Of a stretch of DNA of 64,000 nt, positions 18,650 through 28,405 are shown one piece after another. The stretch comes from Pseudomonadota bacterium (GTDB taxonomy: Bacteria > Pseudomonadota > Gammaproteobacteria > Burkholderiales > Thiobacillaceae), in NCBI GenBank assembly GCA_030691265.1, contig JAUYET010000028.1:1-64000 (forward strand). The letters are read 5' to 3'. The translations under genes and the position numbers were made by a program. The notes under the pieces were generated by a model. It saw only the letters and a list, made by a program, of their open reading frames with translations, ran no database searches and had not been told where the DNA came from. The first letter of the stretch is position 1. Every line of letters starts with the position of its first letter.

Positions 18650-19752
18650 ACACGCTCCGCGCCCGCTTCAAACTCGATTACCCCGGCTTCTCCCTCGATG
18701 TGGATCTCGACCTTCCCGGCCGCGGCGTCACCGCCCTGTTCGGCCATTCCGGTTCCGGCAAAACCACGCTGCTGCGCTGCATCGCCGGGCTGGAACGCGC
18801 GCCGGGCGGACATCTGGCCCTCGACGGCGAGGTCTGGCAGGACGCCAATACCTTCCTGCCGACCCACAAACGCCCGCTTGGTTATGTCTTCCAGGAAGCC
18901 AGCCTGTTTCCGCACCTGAGCGCGCGCGGCAATCTCGAATACGGCCACAAGCGGGCCGGGAGGGGCATCGACCGCGCCGCCCTCGACCCTGTCGTCGAAC
19001 TGCTCGGCATCGGTCCGCTACTGGAACGGCGTCCGGATCAACTCTCGGGCGGCGAACGCCAGCGCGTCGCCATCGCCCGCGCCCTGGCGGTGCAGCCCCG
19101 GTTGCTGCTGATGGACGAGCCGCTGGCAGCGCTCGATCTCGCGCGCAAGCAGGAAATCCTGCCCTATCTGGAACGCCTGCACGAGGAGCTGGAAATCCCC
19201 GTGCTCTACGTCAGCCACGCCCCCGACGAAGTCGCCCGTCTGGCCGATCATATCGTGGTGATGGAAGCCGGCCGCGCCGTCGCCGCCGGACCGCTGACCG
19301 AGACGCTGGCCCGGCTCGATCTGCCCATCCATCTGGGCGAGGACGCCGGCGTGGTGCTGGACGCGGTGGTGGCCGAACGCGACACCCAATGGCAGTTGGC
19401 GCGCGCGAAATTTTCCGACAATCCCGATGCCAGCGTCTGGGTGCGCGATAGTGTCAACCCCGGCGGCCACGCCATCGGCCATCGCGTCCGCGTGCGCATC
19501 CTCGCGCGCGACGTCAGCCTGGCCCTGACCCGGCACAGCGGCACCAGCATCCTCAACATCCTCCCTGCCGCAGTTACGGAACTTGCCACCGAACTGGCCA
19601 CCGAAGCGCATCCGGCGCTGACTTTGGTGCGCCTGAACATGGGCGGCGCACCGCTGCTGGCGCGCCTGACCCGGCGTTCTGCACATGACCTGGGACTCAA
19701 GCCTGGCCAGATTGTTTACGCCCAGATCAAGGCGGCGGCGCTGATCGGTTGA
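18646..19752 (+). CDS. modC: Molybdenum ABC transporter ATP-binding protein
   Basis: [37 protein letters not shown]-terminal TOBE domain; ATGA overlap with modB. Confidence 0.95.
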   Translation: MNTLRARFKLDYPGFSLDVDLDLPGRGVTALFGHSGSGKTTLLRCIAGLERAPGGHLALDGEVWQDANTFLPTHKRPLGYVFQEASLFPHLSARGNLEYGHKRAGRGIDRAALDPVVELLGIGPLLERRPDQLSGGERQRVAIARALAVQPRLLLMDEPLAALDLARKQEILPYLERLHEELEIPVLYVSHAPDEVARLADHIVVMEAGRAVAAGPLTETLARLDLPIHLGEDAGVVLDAVVAERDTQWQLARAKFSDNPDASVWVRDSVNPGGHAIGHRVRVRILARDVSLALTRHSGTSILNILPAAVTELATELATEAHPALTLVRLNMGGAPLLARLTRRSAHDLGLKPGQIVYAQIKAAALIG

Positions 19753-19778
19753 TCCTGAAAACAGCAGTTGAAGCGCTC

Positions 19779-19836
19779 GTAGGTGCGAATTTATTCGCAC
19801 AATCAACGACTTCGATGCGAATGAATTCGCACCTAC
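19779..19836. repeat. REPIN-like inverted repeat (family 3) GTAGGTGCGAATTYATTCGCA
   Basis: Arms 19779-19800 and 19816-19836, one mismatch; between convergent modC and thiF-family gene. Confidence 0.85.
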
Positions 19837-19869
19837 AGACATCTCGCAACGCATTGAATCGTAATGAAT

Positions 19870-20652
19870 TTATCCGTCAACTGAGGTTTTCAGGTTGATT
19901 CGTTTGTCGCGATTGCAGACTTCGCAACCGGGGTCTTTCTTCAGCCGCAAACTGCGCCAGTTGCCGGTGAGCGCTTCATGCAGCAATAGCCGGCCGGATA
20001 GACTTTCTCCCACCCCCATCAACAGCTTCAGCGCCTCCATCGCCTGAAGCGAGCCCACCACGCCGACTAACGGTGCAAAGACGCCGAATTCAGCGCAGCG
20101 CATTTCCGCATCGCTGGCGTGTTCCGGGAACAGGCAGGCATAGCAGGGCGCGGATTGTTCACGCAGATCGAAAACGGCGATCTGACCGTCGAAACGCACT
20201 GCGGCTCCCGAGACCAGGGGTTTGCCGTGCCGCACGCAGGCGCGGTTGACGGCATGGCGCGTAGGGAAGTTGTCGGAGCAGTCGAGCACGACATCCGCAA
20301 GCGCCACGGCCGCATCCAGCGCATCGCCCTGTAGACGCAGGTTTGACGCGGTGACCTGGATATCCGGATTCATCGCCAGCATGCGCTGGGCTGCGGACTG
20401 CGCCTTGTTGACGCCGAGACTGGCCATGTCGTGAGCGATCTGGCGTTGCAGGTTGGTGAGTTCCACCGCATCGTCATCGGCCAGGGTGATGTGACCGACG
20501 CCGGCCACAGCCAGATAAAGCGCAACGGGTGAGCCGAGGCCGCCGGCGCCAATGATCAGCGCGTGCGAGTCGAGCAGTTTTTCCTGGCCGGCGATGCCGA
20601 TCTGGTCGAGCAGGATATGGCGCGAATAGCGCAGAAGCTGGGTGTCGTTCAT
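19870..20652 (-). CDS. HesA/MoeB/ThiF family adenylyltransferase
   Basis: RYSRHILLDQIGIAGQEKLLDSHALIIGAGGLGSPVALYLA...DCSDNFPTRHAVN. Confidence 0.92.
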   Translation of the reverse strand: MNDTQLLRYSRHILLDQIGIAGQEKLLDSHALIIGAGGLGSPVALYLAVAGVGHITLADDDAVELTNLQRQIAHDMASLGVNKAQSAAQRMLAMNPDIQVTASNLRLQGDALDAAVALADVVLDCSDNFPTRHAVNRACVRHGKPLVSGAAVRFDGQIAVFDLREQSAPCYACLFPEHASDAEMRCAEFGVFAPLVGVVGSLQAMEALKLLMGVGESLSGRLLLHEALTGNWRSLRLKKDPGCEVCNRDKRINLKTSVDG

Positions 20653-20685
20653 GTTGTAAGCGAAAACGCTGCGACGGCTACGCGT

Positions 20686-21081
20686 CTATTTGTATTGCCG
20701 CCACTCAGCCGGCGTTTCATCGTGGTCGCCATGCGGGCGCTTGGCCCAGGCTTCGATATGGGCGGGGTAATTCTTGGTGCGGGGCGCGGGCTTGCCGAGG
20801 TTCTCGCGTTGCACGCGCTCGCAGTAATAAGCCAGGTTGCGCTTGATACGGATCAGCAGGCTGCCTTCCAGATGAAAACCTTGTGCCAGGAGCAGCGCCT
20901 CGATGTCTTCCAGGCAGTGGTCGGCAATGTTGTATTCGATCTGTACGCTGAACGGGCTGAGTTCGCTTGCACGCAGGCCCGGCAATTGCGTGAGCAGGGC
21001 CAGGGCGGGTTGAATCTGCGCGGGGGGCAGCGTGTGGAAGACGATCTCACGACGTTTCTGAGTGTCGCGCGAGATCGTCAT
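20686..21081 (-). CDS. Conserved hypothetical protein
   Basis: 131-aa ORF between ctpA and thiF-family gene, same strand. Confidence 0.6.
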   Translation of the reverse strand: MTISRDTQKRREIVFHTLPPAQIQPALALLTQLPGLRASELSPFSVQIEYNIADHCLEDIEALLLAQGFHLEGSLLIRIKRNLAYYCERVQRENLGKPAPRTKNYPAHIEAWAKRPHGDHDETPAEWRQYK

Positions 21082-21088
21082 GGCGACG

Positions 21089-22528
21089 CTACTCTTTCCG
21101 GCTTTGCATCAGAGAGAGCCCTTTGAGCAAGGTCAGCGCCTGGTTGAACTGGTAGTCGGCCTTGCTGACGATCTCGCCGGGTTCCAGCTTCGGCTTGGCG
21201 TCTTTCTTGCCCGTGCTGGCTTTCTCGTCCTTCGCTTTCTCGTCCTTCGCTTTCTCGGGCTTGGCGTCCTTGCCGGCTTCCGGTTTGCTTGCTTCCGCCT
21301 CCTGGTTGTTGGTCAGGTGCTTGTCGAGATCAGCTTCGCGCACTTCCATCTTGGGGCCGTCGTTATTCGAGATGGTGGCGTCTTCAACAATGATGTCGGG
21401 GGTGATGCCCTTGGCCTGGATGCTGCGCCCGCCCGGCGTGAAGTAGCGCGCGGTGGTGAGTTTGATCGCGGTGCCGTTGTTGAGCGGCAATATGGTTTGC
21501 ACCGAGCCCTTGCCGAAGGTCTGCGTGCCGAGAACCACCGCGCGCTTGTGGTCTTGCAGGGCGCCGGCGACGATTTCGGAAGCGGACGCGGAACCGCCAT
21601 TGACCAGCACCACCATCGGCACGGTCTTGGTCCAGGCCGGCAGGTTCTTCAGGTAGTCGCTCTCGCCGGGACGCAGGTAGTTTTCGCGCGCGTTGGTCAG
21701 GCGCATCTTGGCGTCCTCGGTACGGCCATCGGTATAAACCACCAGATCGCCCGCTTTCAGGAATGCGCCGGAAACGGAGACGGCGGTGTTGAGCAGGCCG
21801 CCCGGGTCGTTGCGCAAGTCGAGCACCAATCCCTTCAGGCCGCCGCCCTTGTTCTGTTCCTGCAGATCGTTCAGCGCGCTGACCAGGTTTTCGCCCGAGT
21901 GCTCCTGGAACTGGGTAATGCGGACATAACCGTAGTTCGGTTCGACCAGTTTGTATTTGACGCTCTTGATCTTGATGACGGCGCGCGTCAGTGTCAGCGT
22001 CAGCGGTTTGCCTTCGCCCTTGCGCACGATGGTGAGGACGATGTCGGTGCCGGGTTTGCCGCGCATCTTCTTGACGGCGTCGTTCAAGGTCATGCCCTTG
22101 ACCGGGGTGTCATCCAGTTTGATGACCAGATCGCCGCTTTTGACGCCGGCTTTGAAGGCGGGGGTGTCTTCGATCGGGGAAACGACTTTGACAAAGCCAT
22201 CTTCCATGCCGACTTCGATGCCTAGGCCGCCGAATTCGCCCTGAGTGCCGACCTGGAGCTCCTTGAAAGCTTCGTTGTCGAGATAGGACGAGTGCGGGTC
22301 GAGGCCGGAGAGCATGCCGTTGATGGCTTCTGTAATCAGCTTCTTGTCTTCCACCGGTTCGACGTAATCACTCTTGATCTTGCCAAATATTTCGCTGAAG
22401 GCGCGTAAGTCTTCGATCGGCAAGGCTTCCGGTTCGCGTTCGGCGATGGCCGGATAGTTAAGCGTCAGCGCGGCGCCGAAAACGATGCCGATGCCGATCA
22501 GACTGAATTGTTTGAGCTTGCCTGACAT
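21089..22528 (-). CDS. ctpA: C-terminal processing protease (S41 family)
   Basis: PDZ domain and LVNGGSASASEIVAGALQDHKRAVVLG. Confidence 0.95.
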   Translation of the reverse strand: MSGKLKQFSLIGIGIVFGAALTLNYPAIAEREPEALPIEDLRAFSEIFGKIKSDYVEPVEDKKLITEAINGMLSGLDPHSSYLDNEAFKELQVGTQGEFGGLGIEVGMEDGFVKVVSPIEDTPAFKAGVKSGDLVIKLDDTPVKGMTLNDAVKKMRGKPGTDIVLTIVRKGEGKPLTLTLTRAVIKIKSVKYKLVEPNYGYVRITQFQEHSGENLVSALNDLQEQNKGGGLKGLVLDLRNDPGGLLNTAVSVSGAFLKAGDLVVYTDGRTEDAKMRLTNARENYLRPGESDYLKNLPAWTKTVPMVVLVNGGSASASEIVAGALQDHKRAVVLGTQTFGKGSVQTILPLNNGTAIKLTTARYFTPGGRSIQAKGITPDIIVEDATISNNDGPKMEVREADLDKHLTNNQEAEASKPEAGKDAKPEKAKDEKAKDEKASTGKKDAKPKLEPGEIVSKADYQFNQALTLLKGLSLMQSRKE

Positions 22529-22617
22529 GATGCCTCTTGATTGTGCAAATTGGTTTCTGAGTACGGATAGCCGGAAGAATTCCCGAATAACCAGTCGAAT
22601 CGTTTCTGGCCCAGAGA

Positions 22618-23841
22618 TCATCTGACCCAAACCATCGGATCGAACGGTTTTCCCTGGTGGCGCAATTCGAAATAAAGACCGGGTTCATTCTGACCACCTG
22701 TGGAGCCCACCGTGGCCACTACATCCCCCGCGCGTACGGGGTCTCCGGGCTGCTTATACAAGCTTTCATTATTGCTGTACAGACTGAGATAACCGTCGCC
22801 GTGGTCGATGATCAGCAAGTTGCCGAAGCCGCGCAGCCAGTCCGCGAAAGCCACTTTCCCGCTGCCTACGGAATGCACTTCATGACCTTGGCGCGCACGG
22901 ATGAACAGCCCCTTCCAGGCCGGGCCGCCATCTTCGCGGTTCTGGCCGAATTTATTGAGAATTTCACCCGCGACCGGGAGTGCCAGCTTGCCTTTCAGGC
23001 GCGGGAAATTCAGACCGGCCAGGCTTGCATCTGCGACTTCCTTGACGCTTTGACCAGGCTTCGGAGTCAACTGGATATGGGCTCTGGGTTTGGCGGGTTT
23101 GGCTGAAGCTGCCGCCAGGCGGGCCAGCTTTTCAATCAACCTGGTCAGCCGTTTTTCGTCACGGACCAGGGTGTCGATTTCCTTGCGCTGCTGGCGAATC
23201 TGTTCGGATAGCGTGTAAAGAACTTGCTGGCGCGCGCCCTTTTCAGTCTCCAGTGTTTTTTTCTGAGCGACGCGCTCCTGCTTGACCTGGTGCAAATCGC
23301 TGTTTTGTTCGCGTGTTTTTGCTTGCAACGTGCGCAGATGGCCCAGGGCTTCGCGGTGTTGCCGGATCAGTTCGGCGCGCGCACGTCCGATGTAGCCGTA
23401 ATACTCGATATTGCGCGCGACATCGCCAGGGTTCTGACCATTGAGCATCAGCTTCAAGGCGTCGTTGCCGCCCTGGACATAGTGCTCGCGGAGCAGTTCC
23501 GCGAGCCGCTTTTGTTGATCGGCGATTTGAGTCTCGGTAGATTGAGTGTCGCCGGCCAATTGCTTCAGCGTGCGCGAGAGCCTGCGTTGGCGCGTCTCAA
23601 GGTCGCGCAGACCTCGGTTGACATCGGAAATACGTCGCTCGGAGTGTTTCAGCGCGTCGGTTACCTCCGATTTGTCTTCGTTGGTTTGTTCCAGTTCTTC
23701 TTGCAAAGTCCGGATGCGCACACGCAGATCCGTCAGTTCTTCCTGCTTGCCCGCGTCTGGCGCTGCCTCTGCCGTAACCGCCAGGCAGAGGCTCAGCAGA
23801 ACGGGAAAAATGCGCACAGATCGATTATTCAAAATCGACAA
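22618..23841 (-). CDS. envC: Murein hydrolase activator EnvC / M23 family peptidase
   Basis: Long coiled coil then LytM domain; between ctpA and gpmI. Confidence 0.9.
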   Translation of the reverse strand: MSILNNRSVRIFPVLLSLCLAVTAEAAPDAGKQEELTDLRVRIRTLQEELEQTNEDKSEVTDALKHSERRISDVNRGLRDLETRQRRLSRTLKQLAGDTQSTETQIADQQKRLAELLREHYVQGGNDALKLMLNGQNPGDVARNIEYYGYIGRARAELIRQHREALGHLRTLQAKTREQNSDLHQVKQERVAQKKTLETEKGARQQVLYTLSEQIRQQRKEIDTLVRDEKRLTRLIEKLARLAAASAKPAKPRAHIQLTPKPGQSVKEVADASLAGLNFPRLKGKLALPVAGEILNKFGQNREDGGPAWKGLFIRARQGHEVHSVGSGKVAFADWLRGFGNLLIIDHGDGYLSLYSNNESLYKQPGDPVRAGDVVATVGSTGGQNEPGLYFELRHQGKPFDPMVWVR

Positions 23842-25372
23842 GGGGGTGCCCCGTCATCTCCATCGGTTGCGGCAGGCCCATCAACTTGAGCATGGTCGGT
23901 GCCACGTCCTCCAGGGCGCCACTGTGTCGCATGCGCGCGCGCCGGCCGATGTACAGGAAGGGCACCAGATTGGTGGTGTGGGCGGTATGCGGCTGCTTGG
24001 TCATCGGATCCTGCATGGTTTCAGCATTGCCATGGTCGGCGGTGATCAGCACTTCCCCGCCGCTGGATTGCATGGCCTGGACCACTCTGCCCAGGCAGGT
24101 ATCGACGGCTTCCACCGCTTGTACCGCAGCTTCCATGATGCCGGTGTGCCCCACCATGTCGCAGTTGGCGTAATTGCAGATGATGGTGTCGTACTTGCGA
24201 CTTTCGATCGCTTCGACCAGTTTGTCGGTCAGTTCGAAGGCATTCATCTCGGGCTGGAGATCGTAGGTCGCCACATTCGGCGACTTCACCATGATGCGAT
24301 CCTCGCCGGGGTAGACCGTTTCTTCGCCACCGTTGAAGAAATAGGTGACGTGCGGGTACTTCTCGGTTTCGGCGATGCGCAACTGACGCAGACCCAGATT
24401 GGCGATGTACTCGCCGAGCCCGTTGCGCACCCGCTCCGGCGGAAAAGCGACCGGGACATCGAATTCCTCGCTGTAACCGGTCAGCGTGCAATAGCTGGAG
24501 AGTTGCGGCACATATTCGCGCTCGAATTCCTTGAATCCCGGCGTGATGAAGGCTTTGGTGATTTCGCGCGCACGATCGGAACGAAAGTTCATGAACACAA
24601 CGGCGTCGCCGTCCTGCATGCGCACCGGCTCGGAACCTGGCTCGACGATAGCGGTAGGCTTGACGAATTCGTCATTTTCTCCGCGCGCATAGGCCATTTC
24701 CAGACCAAGGCCAGCGCTGGGCGCCTGGTATTCGGCGCGTCCCAGAGTGAGTAGATCGAAGGCGATCTTCACCCGGTCCCAACGCTTGTCACGGTCCATC
24801 GCGTAATAGCGACCGACGATGCTGGCGATGCGGCCGCCGCGCAGCCCGTCCATCTTGTCCTGCAGGCAGCGAATGTAAGCCTCCGCACTCCTGGGCGGTG
24901 TATCGCGACCATCCAGGAAGGCATGCACGTAGACCTTGCTCAGCCCTTCATGCAAGGCCAGGTCGAGCATGGCGTGGATATGGTTCTCGTGGCTATGGAC
25001 ACCGCCATCGGAGAGCAAACCGAAGATATGCAGGGCGCCGCCGTTGGCCTTGAGCTTGGCGATGACTTCATTAAGCGCCAGATTGTCGGAGAAATAGCCG
25101 TTGCGGATCGCGTGCTCGATGCGGGTGTATTCCTGATAAACCACGCGACCGGCGCCGATATTGAGATGGCCGACTTCGGAATTGCCCATCTGACCGGCGG
25201 GCAGCCCGACGGCAGACTCGGAAGCCTGAATCAGTGTGTGTGGGTAGCCATTCCAGAGCTGGTCGAAATTCGGTTTGGCGGCACAGCTAATGGCATTGGA
25301 AGCATCAGCATTGCGACAGCCGAAACCATCGAGAATAAGGAGGAGAACAGGCTTGATGGCAGCAGGTGGCAT
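23825..25372 (-). CDS. gpmI: 2,3-bisphosphoglycerate-independent phosphoglycerate mutase
   Basis: PVLLLILDGFGCR...MGNSEVGHLNIGAGRVVYQ...ADHGNAE. Confidence 0.96.
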   Translation of the reverse strand: MPPAAIKPVLLLILDGFGCRNADASNAISCAAKPNFDQLWNGYPHTLIQASESAVGLPAGQMGNSEVGHLNIGAGRVVYQEYTRIEHAIRNGYFSDNLALNEVIAKLKANGGALHIFGLLSDGGVHSHENHIHAMLDLALHEGLSKVYVHAFLDGRDTPPRSAEAYIRCLQDKMDGLRGGRIASIVGRYYAMDRDKRWDRVKIAFDLLTLGRAEYQAPSAGLGLEMAYARGENDEFVKPTAIVEPGSEPVRMQDGDAVVFMNFRSDRAREITKAFITPGFKEFEREYVPQLSSYCTLTGYSEEFDVPVAFPPERVRNGLGEYIANLGLRQLRIAETEKYPHVTYFFNGGEETVYPGEDRIMVKSPNVATYDLQPEMNAFELTDKLVEAIESRKYDTIICNYANCDMVGHTGIMEAAVQAVEAVDTCLGRVVQAMQSSGGEVLITADHGNAETMQDPMTKQPHTAHTTNLVPFLYIGRRARMRHSGALEDVAPTMLKLMGLPQPMEMTGHPLVDFE

Positions 25373-25466
25373 TAGCGGATTTTATCGTCTTTGGGGGTCG
25401 TTTTTTCGCGCGGTATTTTAGTATATTTGAATACTTTACGGGATATACTGACGTGACAGTTCGGTT

Positions 25467-25484
25467 AAACCGGTCGACCGGTTT
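25467..25484. promoter_or_regulatory. Perfect 18-bp palindrome AAACCGGTCGACCGGTTT upstream of the ArsR-family gene
   Basis: Read from sequence; candidate operator in gpmI-arsR divergent region. Confidence 0.45.
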
Positions 25485-25522
25485 GGCATTATTACAACAC
25501 TATCGGCAGTACGGAGCCCGCA

Positions 25523-25840
25523 ATGATTACCGAGTCCACAGAACTCATCGACAAGGACGAACACATAGAACAAGCCTCGCGCGCGCTCAAGGCGATGTCT
25601 CACCCGTTACGTCTGAAGATATTGTGTGTATTGGGTGACAAGGAAGTCAGCGTGCAGGACATCGTCGAGAATGTCGGCACCTCTCAAAGCAACATTTCGC
25701 AGCACCTGGCCATTCTGCGTGACAAGGGCGTGCTGCGCACCCGCAAGGATGCCAACCGGGTTTACTACCGCGTTGGCGATACCCGCACACTGCAACTAAT
25801 CGGCATGATGCGCGACGTGTTCTGCGGGTTCACCAAGTAG
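25523..25840 (+). CDS. ArsR family transcriptional regulator, BigR/SqrR/YgaV-like
   Basis: HPLRLKILCVLGDKEVSVQDIVENVGTSQSNISQHLAILRDKGVLRTRKDANRVYYRVGD...MRDVFCGF; two cysteines placed as in persulfide sensors. Confidence 0.88.
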   Translation: MITESTELIDKDEHIEQASRALKAMSHPLRLKILCVLGDKEVSVQDIVENVGTSQSNISQHLAILRDKGVLRTRKDANRVYYRVGDTRTLQLIGMMRDVFCGFTK

Positions 25841-25862
25841 CTTCTCGTTACTTTGTTTATGG

Positions 25863-25905
25863 TTGCATAAGAAAAACTAATCATGCTACATTAGCATCCG
25901 CTAAT
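25863..25905 (+). promoter_or_regulatory. Candidate promoter/operator upstream of tolC: TTGCAT-17-CTACAT overlapping ATTAGC-ATCC-GCTAAT
   Basis: 6-bp perfect inverted repeat at 25890-25905. Confidence 0.4.
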
Positions 25906-25961
25906 ATTTCCTCGCATTCCTTGTTGAACGCGGGGTCAGCGTTTCAACCAGGAGCGTTGTC

Positions 25962-27305
25962 ATGAGTAGTCTTTTGTTGCGCCAGCTTGTTCTGGCTGGT
26001 GTTATCGCTGTAGTCAGCACCGCCAGCTGGGCGGAGAAGCTGGAGTTCAAGCAGTGCGTCACGGCCGCTCTGGCCCAGAACCCCGATCTGACGATCAGCC
26101 GCGCCCAGATCGAACAGGCGGAAGCGGCGGTTCGGCAAGCCGCGGGCAACAAACTGCCGCGCGTCAATTTGTCGCTGACGGCGACGCGCAGCAACGATGC
26201 GTTGAATGCTTTCGGCTTGAAGCTGGGCCAGCAACGGGTAAATCCAGCAACTGATTTTGGCCCGGTTGCGTTGAACCACCCCGACGCCATCAACAACTTC
26301 AACTCCCGTATCGAACTGCTGGTGCCGGTTTACAACGGCGGCATGGTGCAAAGCTATGTCGATACCGCCAGGGCTCATGTTCGCGCCGCCCAGTCCGGCG
26401 ATGAGGTAGCGCGGCAACAACTCGCCAAGCACGTCTTGATGGCCTACCAGGGCGTGCATACCGCGCGCGCCTATATCAAATTAGCCGAGGAAGGCCGTGC
26501 CGCCGCCGAGGAATATGTGCGCATCAGCGACAAGCTGCTGCGCCAGGGCATGGTGGTGAAAAGCGATGTGCTGTCGGCCAAGGTCAATCTGGAAGACATC
26601 AAGGTCAAGCTTGTCGAGGCGAAAAATGCCGAGGCGGCGGCGCTCGATCAGTTGGCCCTGCTGATGGGCAAATCGCTGGACGAACCGCTCGACGTCGGCG
26701 AGCCGGTTGTTCCCGCCTTGCTGGCCGGCAGCGCCGCCGATTTGCGCGCTCAGGCCTTGAACGAACATGCCGGCCTGCGCGCCCTGCGCAATCAACTGGA
26801 AGGCGCCGGCGCTCAAGTGGGTGCCGCTCGCGCCGGCAAGAAGCCGCAATTCAACGTCATGCTGCGGCAGGACTGGAACGACAAGAACCTGGGACTCGAA
26901 GCATCTTCTTATACGGTGGCCGGCGTGCTGTCCTGGGCGGCTTTCGACGGCGGCGTCAATAACGCAACCATCGACCGCGCCCAGGCCGCGCGTGCCGAGC
27001 TGGCGGCAAAACTGCGCCAGGCCGAAGAGGGTATCGGCTATCAGGTCACCGATGCGCGACGCAAGGCGCTGGAGGCGTTCGATAAGATCGGCGCGCGTGA
27101 AGCCGGTCTGGAACAGGCTCGGGAGGCGCAGCGACTGATCAAGAAACGCTATGAAAACGGCATGGCCACGTTGATCGAATTGCTCGGCGCCCAGGCCCAG
27201 CTCGACAAGGCCAACGCCGATCTGGTCGCCGCCCGTTACGAACTCGCCGTCAACCGCGCCGAACTGAAGCGGGCTGTCGGCGTGTTATCCAGTGAACAAA
27301 TCTAA
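25962..27305 (+). CDS. TolC family outer membrane efflux protein
   Basis: Signal peptide, two OEP repeats. Confidence 0.9.
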   Translation: MSSLLLRQLVLAGVIAVVSTASWAEKLEFKQCVTAALAQNPDLTISRAQIEQAEAAVRQAAGNKLPRVNLSLTATRSNDALNAFGLKLGQQRVNPATDFGPVALNHPDAINNFNSRIELLVPVYNGGMVQSYVDTARAHVRAAQSGDEVARQQLAKHVLMAYQGVHTARAYIKLAEEGRAAAEEYVRISDKLLRQGMVVKSDVLSAKVNLEDIKVKLVEAKNAEAAALDQLALLMGKSLDEPLDVGEPVVPALLAGSAADLRAQALNEHAGLRALRNQLEGAGAQVGAARAGKKPQFNVMLRQDWNDKNLGLEASSYTVAGVLSWAAFDGGVNNATIDRAQAARAELAAKLRQAEEGIGYQVTDARRKALEAFDKIGAREAGLEQAREAQRLIKKRYENGMATLIELLGAQAQLDKANADLVAARYELAVNRAELKRAVGVLSSEQI

Positions 27306-27318
27306 TTCGGAGAACGAC

Positions 27319-28401
27319 ATGTCCAAAGTCGCCCTCATCAAGCCTCTCGTTATTGCCCTTGCTCTCGTTCTCGCCGGCTGTTCCGACCAGGATGCGACAA
27401 AAACCGCAGCCTCCGCACAACGCACGGTGCAGGCGCAAACCGTCGTCCTGCAAGCCAGCGAAAACCTCGCCACCACGGCCACCACCGGCAGCGTCGTGGC
27501 GCTCGAATCGGTGCGCGTCGCCTCCCGGCTGATGGGTTACATCCGCGACATCGCCGTGGTGGAAGGCCAGGCGGTGAAAGCCGGCCAACGCCTGTTCACG
27601 ATTGACCCGCTCGATATCGAAGGCGCCGTCGAACAAGCCCGTCTTGGCTTGCGGCAGGCCGAGGACGCGATGAAGGACGCCAAGGCCGATTTCGACCGCT
27701 TCGACAATCTTTACAAGGACGAAGTGGTCAGCCGCCAGCAGTTCGAGAAGATGAAGCTGAACCACGACATCGCCGTGTCGCGCGCGGCGCAGGCCAAGGC
27801 CGGACTCGGCACTGCGCAGGGGCAGATGCGCTACGCCACGGTGACTGCGCCGATCAACGGCGTGGTGACGCAGAAACTGGCCAACGAGGGCGATATCGCC
27901 GCACCCGGCCATCCGGTGCTGATGCTGGAAAATCCGGCCCGCCTGCAAGTGCAGACGGCGGTGTCGGACGACTTGTACAAAGGCATCCGGCTTGGCCAGG
28001 AAGTCATGGTGGAAATCGACGGCCAGGACCAACCGGTCAGCGCCAAGGTCGCGCGCCTGTCGCCCGCCGCCGACCCGATGACCCACACCTACACGGTCAA
28101 ACTCGATGTTGCCGCGCCCGGCCTGAAGAGCGGTGCATTTGCACGGGTGTTGTTCCCAACCGGCAAGCGCAGCGTATTGGCGGTGCCGGCCGCCGCCGTG
28201 CTCGATCGCGCCGGCATCACCGGCGTATTCGTGGTCGATGCCCAGGGCACGGCGCAATACCGCATGCTGCGCGTCGGCAAGTCGCAAGGCGGCCTGGTGG
28301 AAGTGCTCTCCGGCCTTAACCCCGGCGAACGGGTGGTCACCGGCAACGCGCAAGCGGTGAACAACGGCGATAAGGTTTCTGAAGCCAAGGTTGCCGGGTA
28401 A
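27319..28401 (+). CDS. RND efflux periplasmic adaptor subunit
   Basis: Lipoprotein signal ALVLAGC, HlyD-like barrel sandwich hybrid (YIRDIAVVEGQAVKAGQRLFTIDP). Confidence 0.92.
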   Translation: MSKVALIKPLVIALALVLAGCSDQDATKTAASAQRTVQAQTVVLQASENLATTATTGSVVALESVRVASRLMGYIRDIAVVEGQAVKAGQRLFTIDPLDIEGAVEQARLGLRQAEDAMKDAKADFDRFDNLYKDEVVSRQQFEKMKLNHDIAVSRAAQAKAGLGTAQGQMRYATVTAPINGVVTQKLANEGDIAAPGHPVLMLENPARLQVQTAVSDDLYKGIRLGQEVMVEIDGQDQPVSAKVARLSPAADPMTHTYTVKLDVAAPGLKSGAFARVLFPTGKRSVLAVPAAAVLDRAGITGVFVVDAQGTAQYRMLRVGKSQGGLVEVLSGLNPGERVVTGNAQAVNNGDKVSEAKVAG

Positions 28402-28405
28402 GGCC

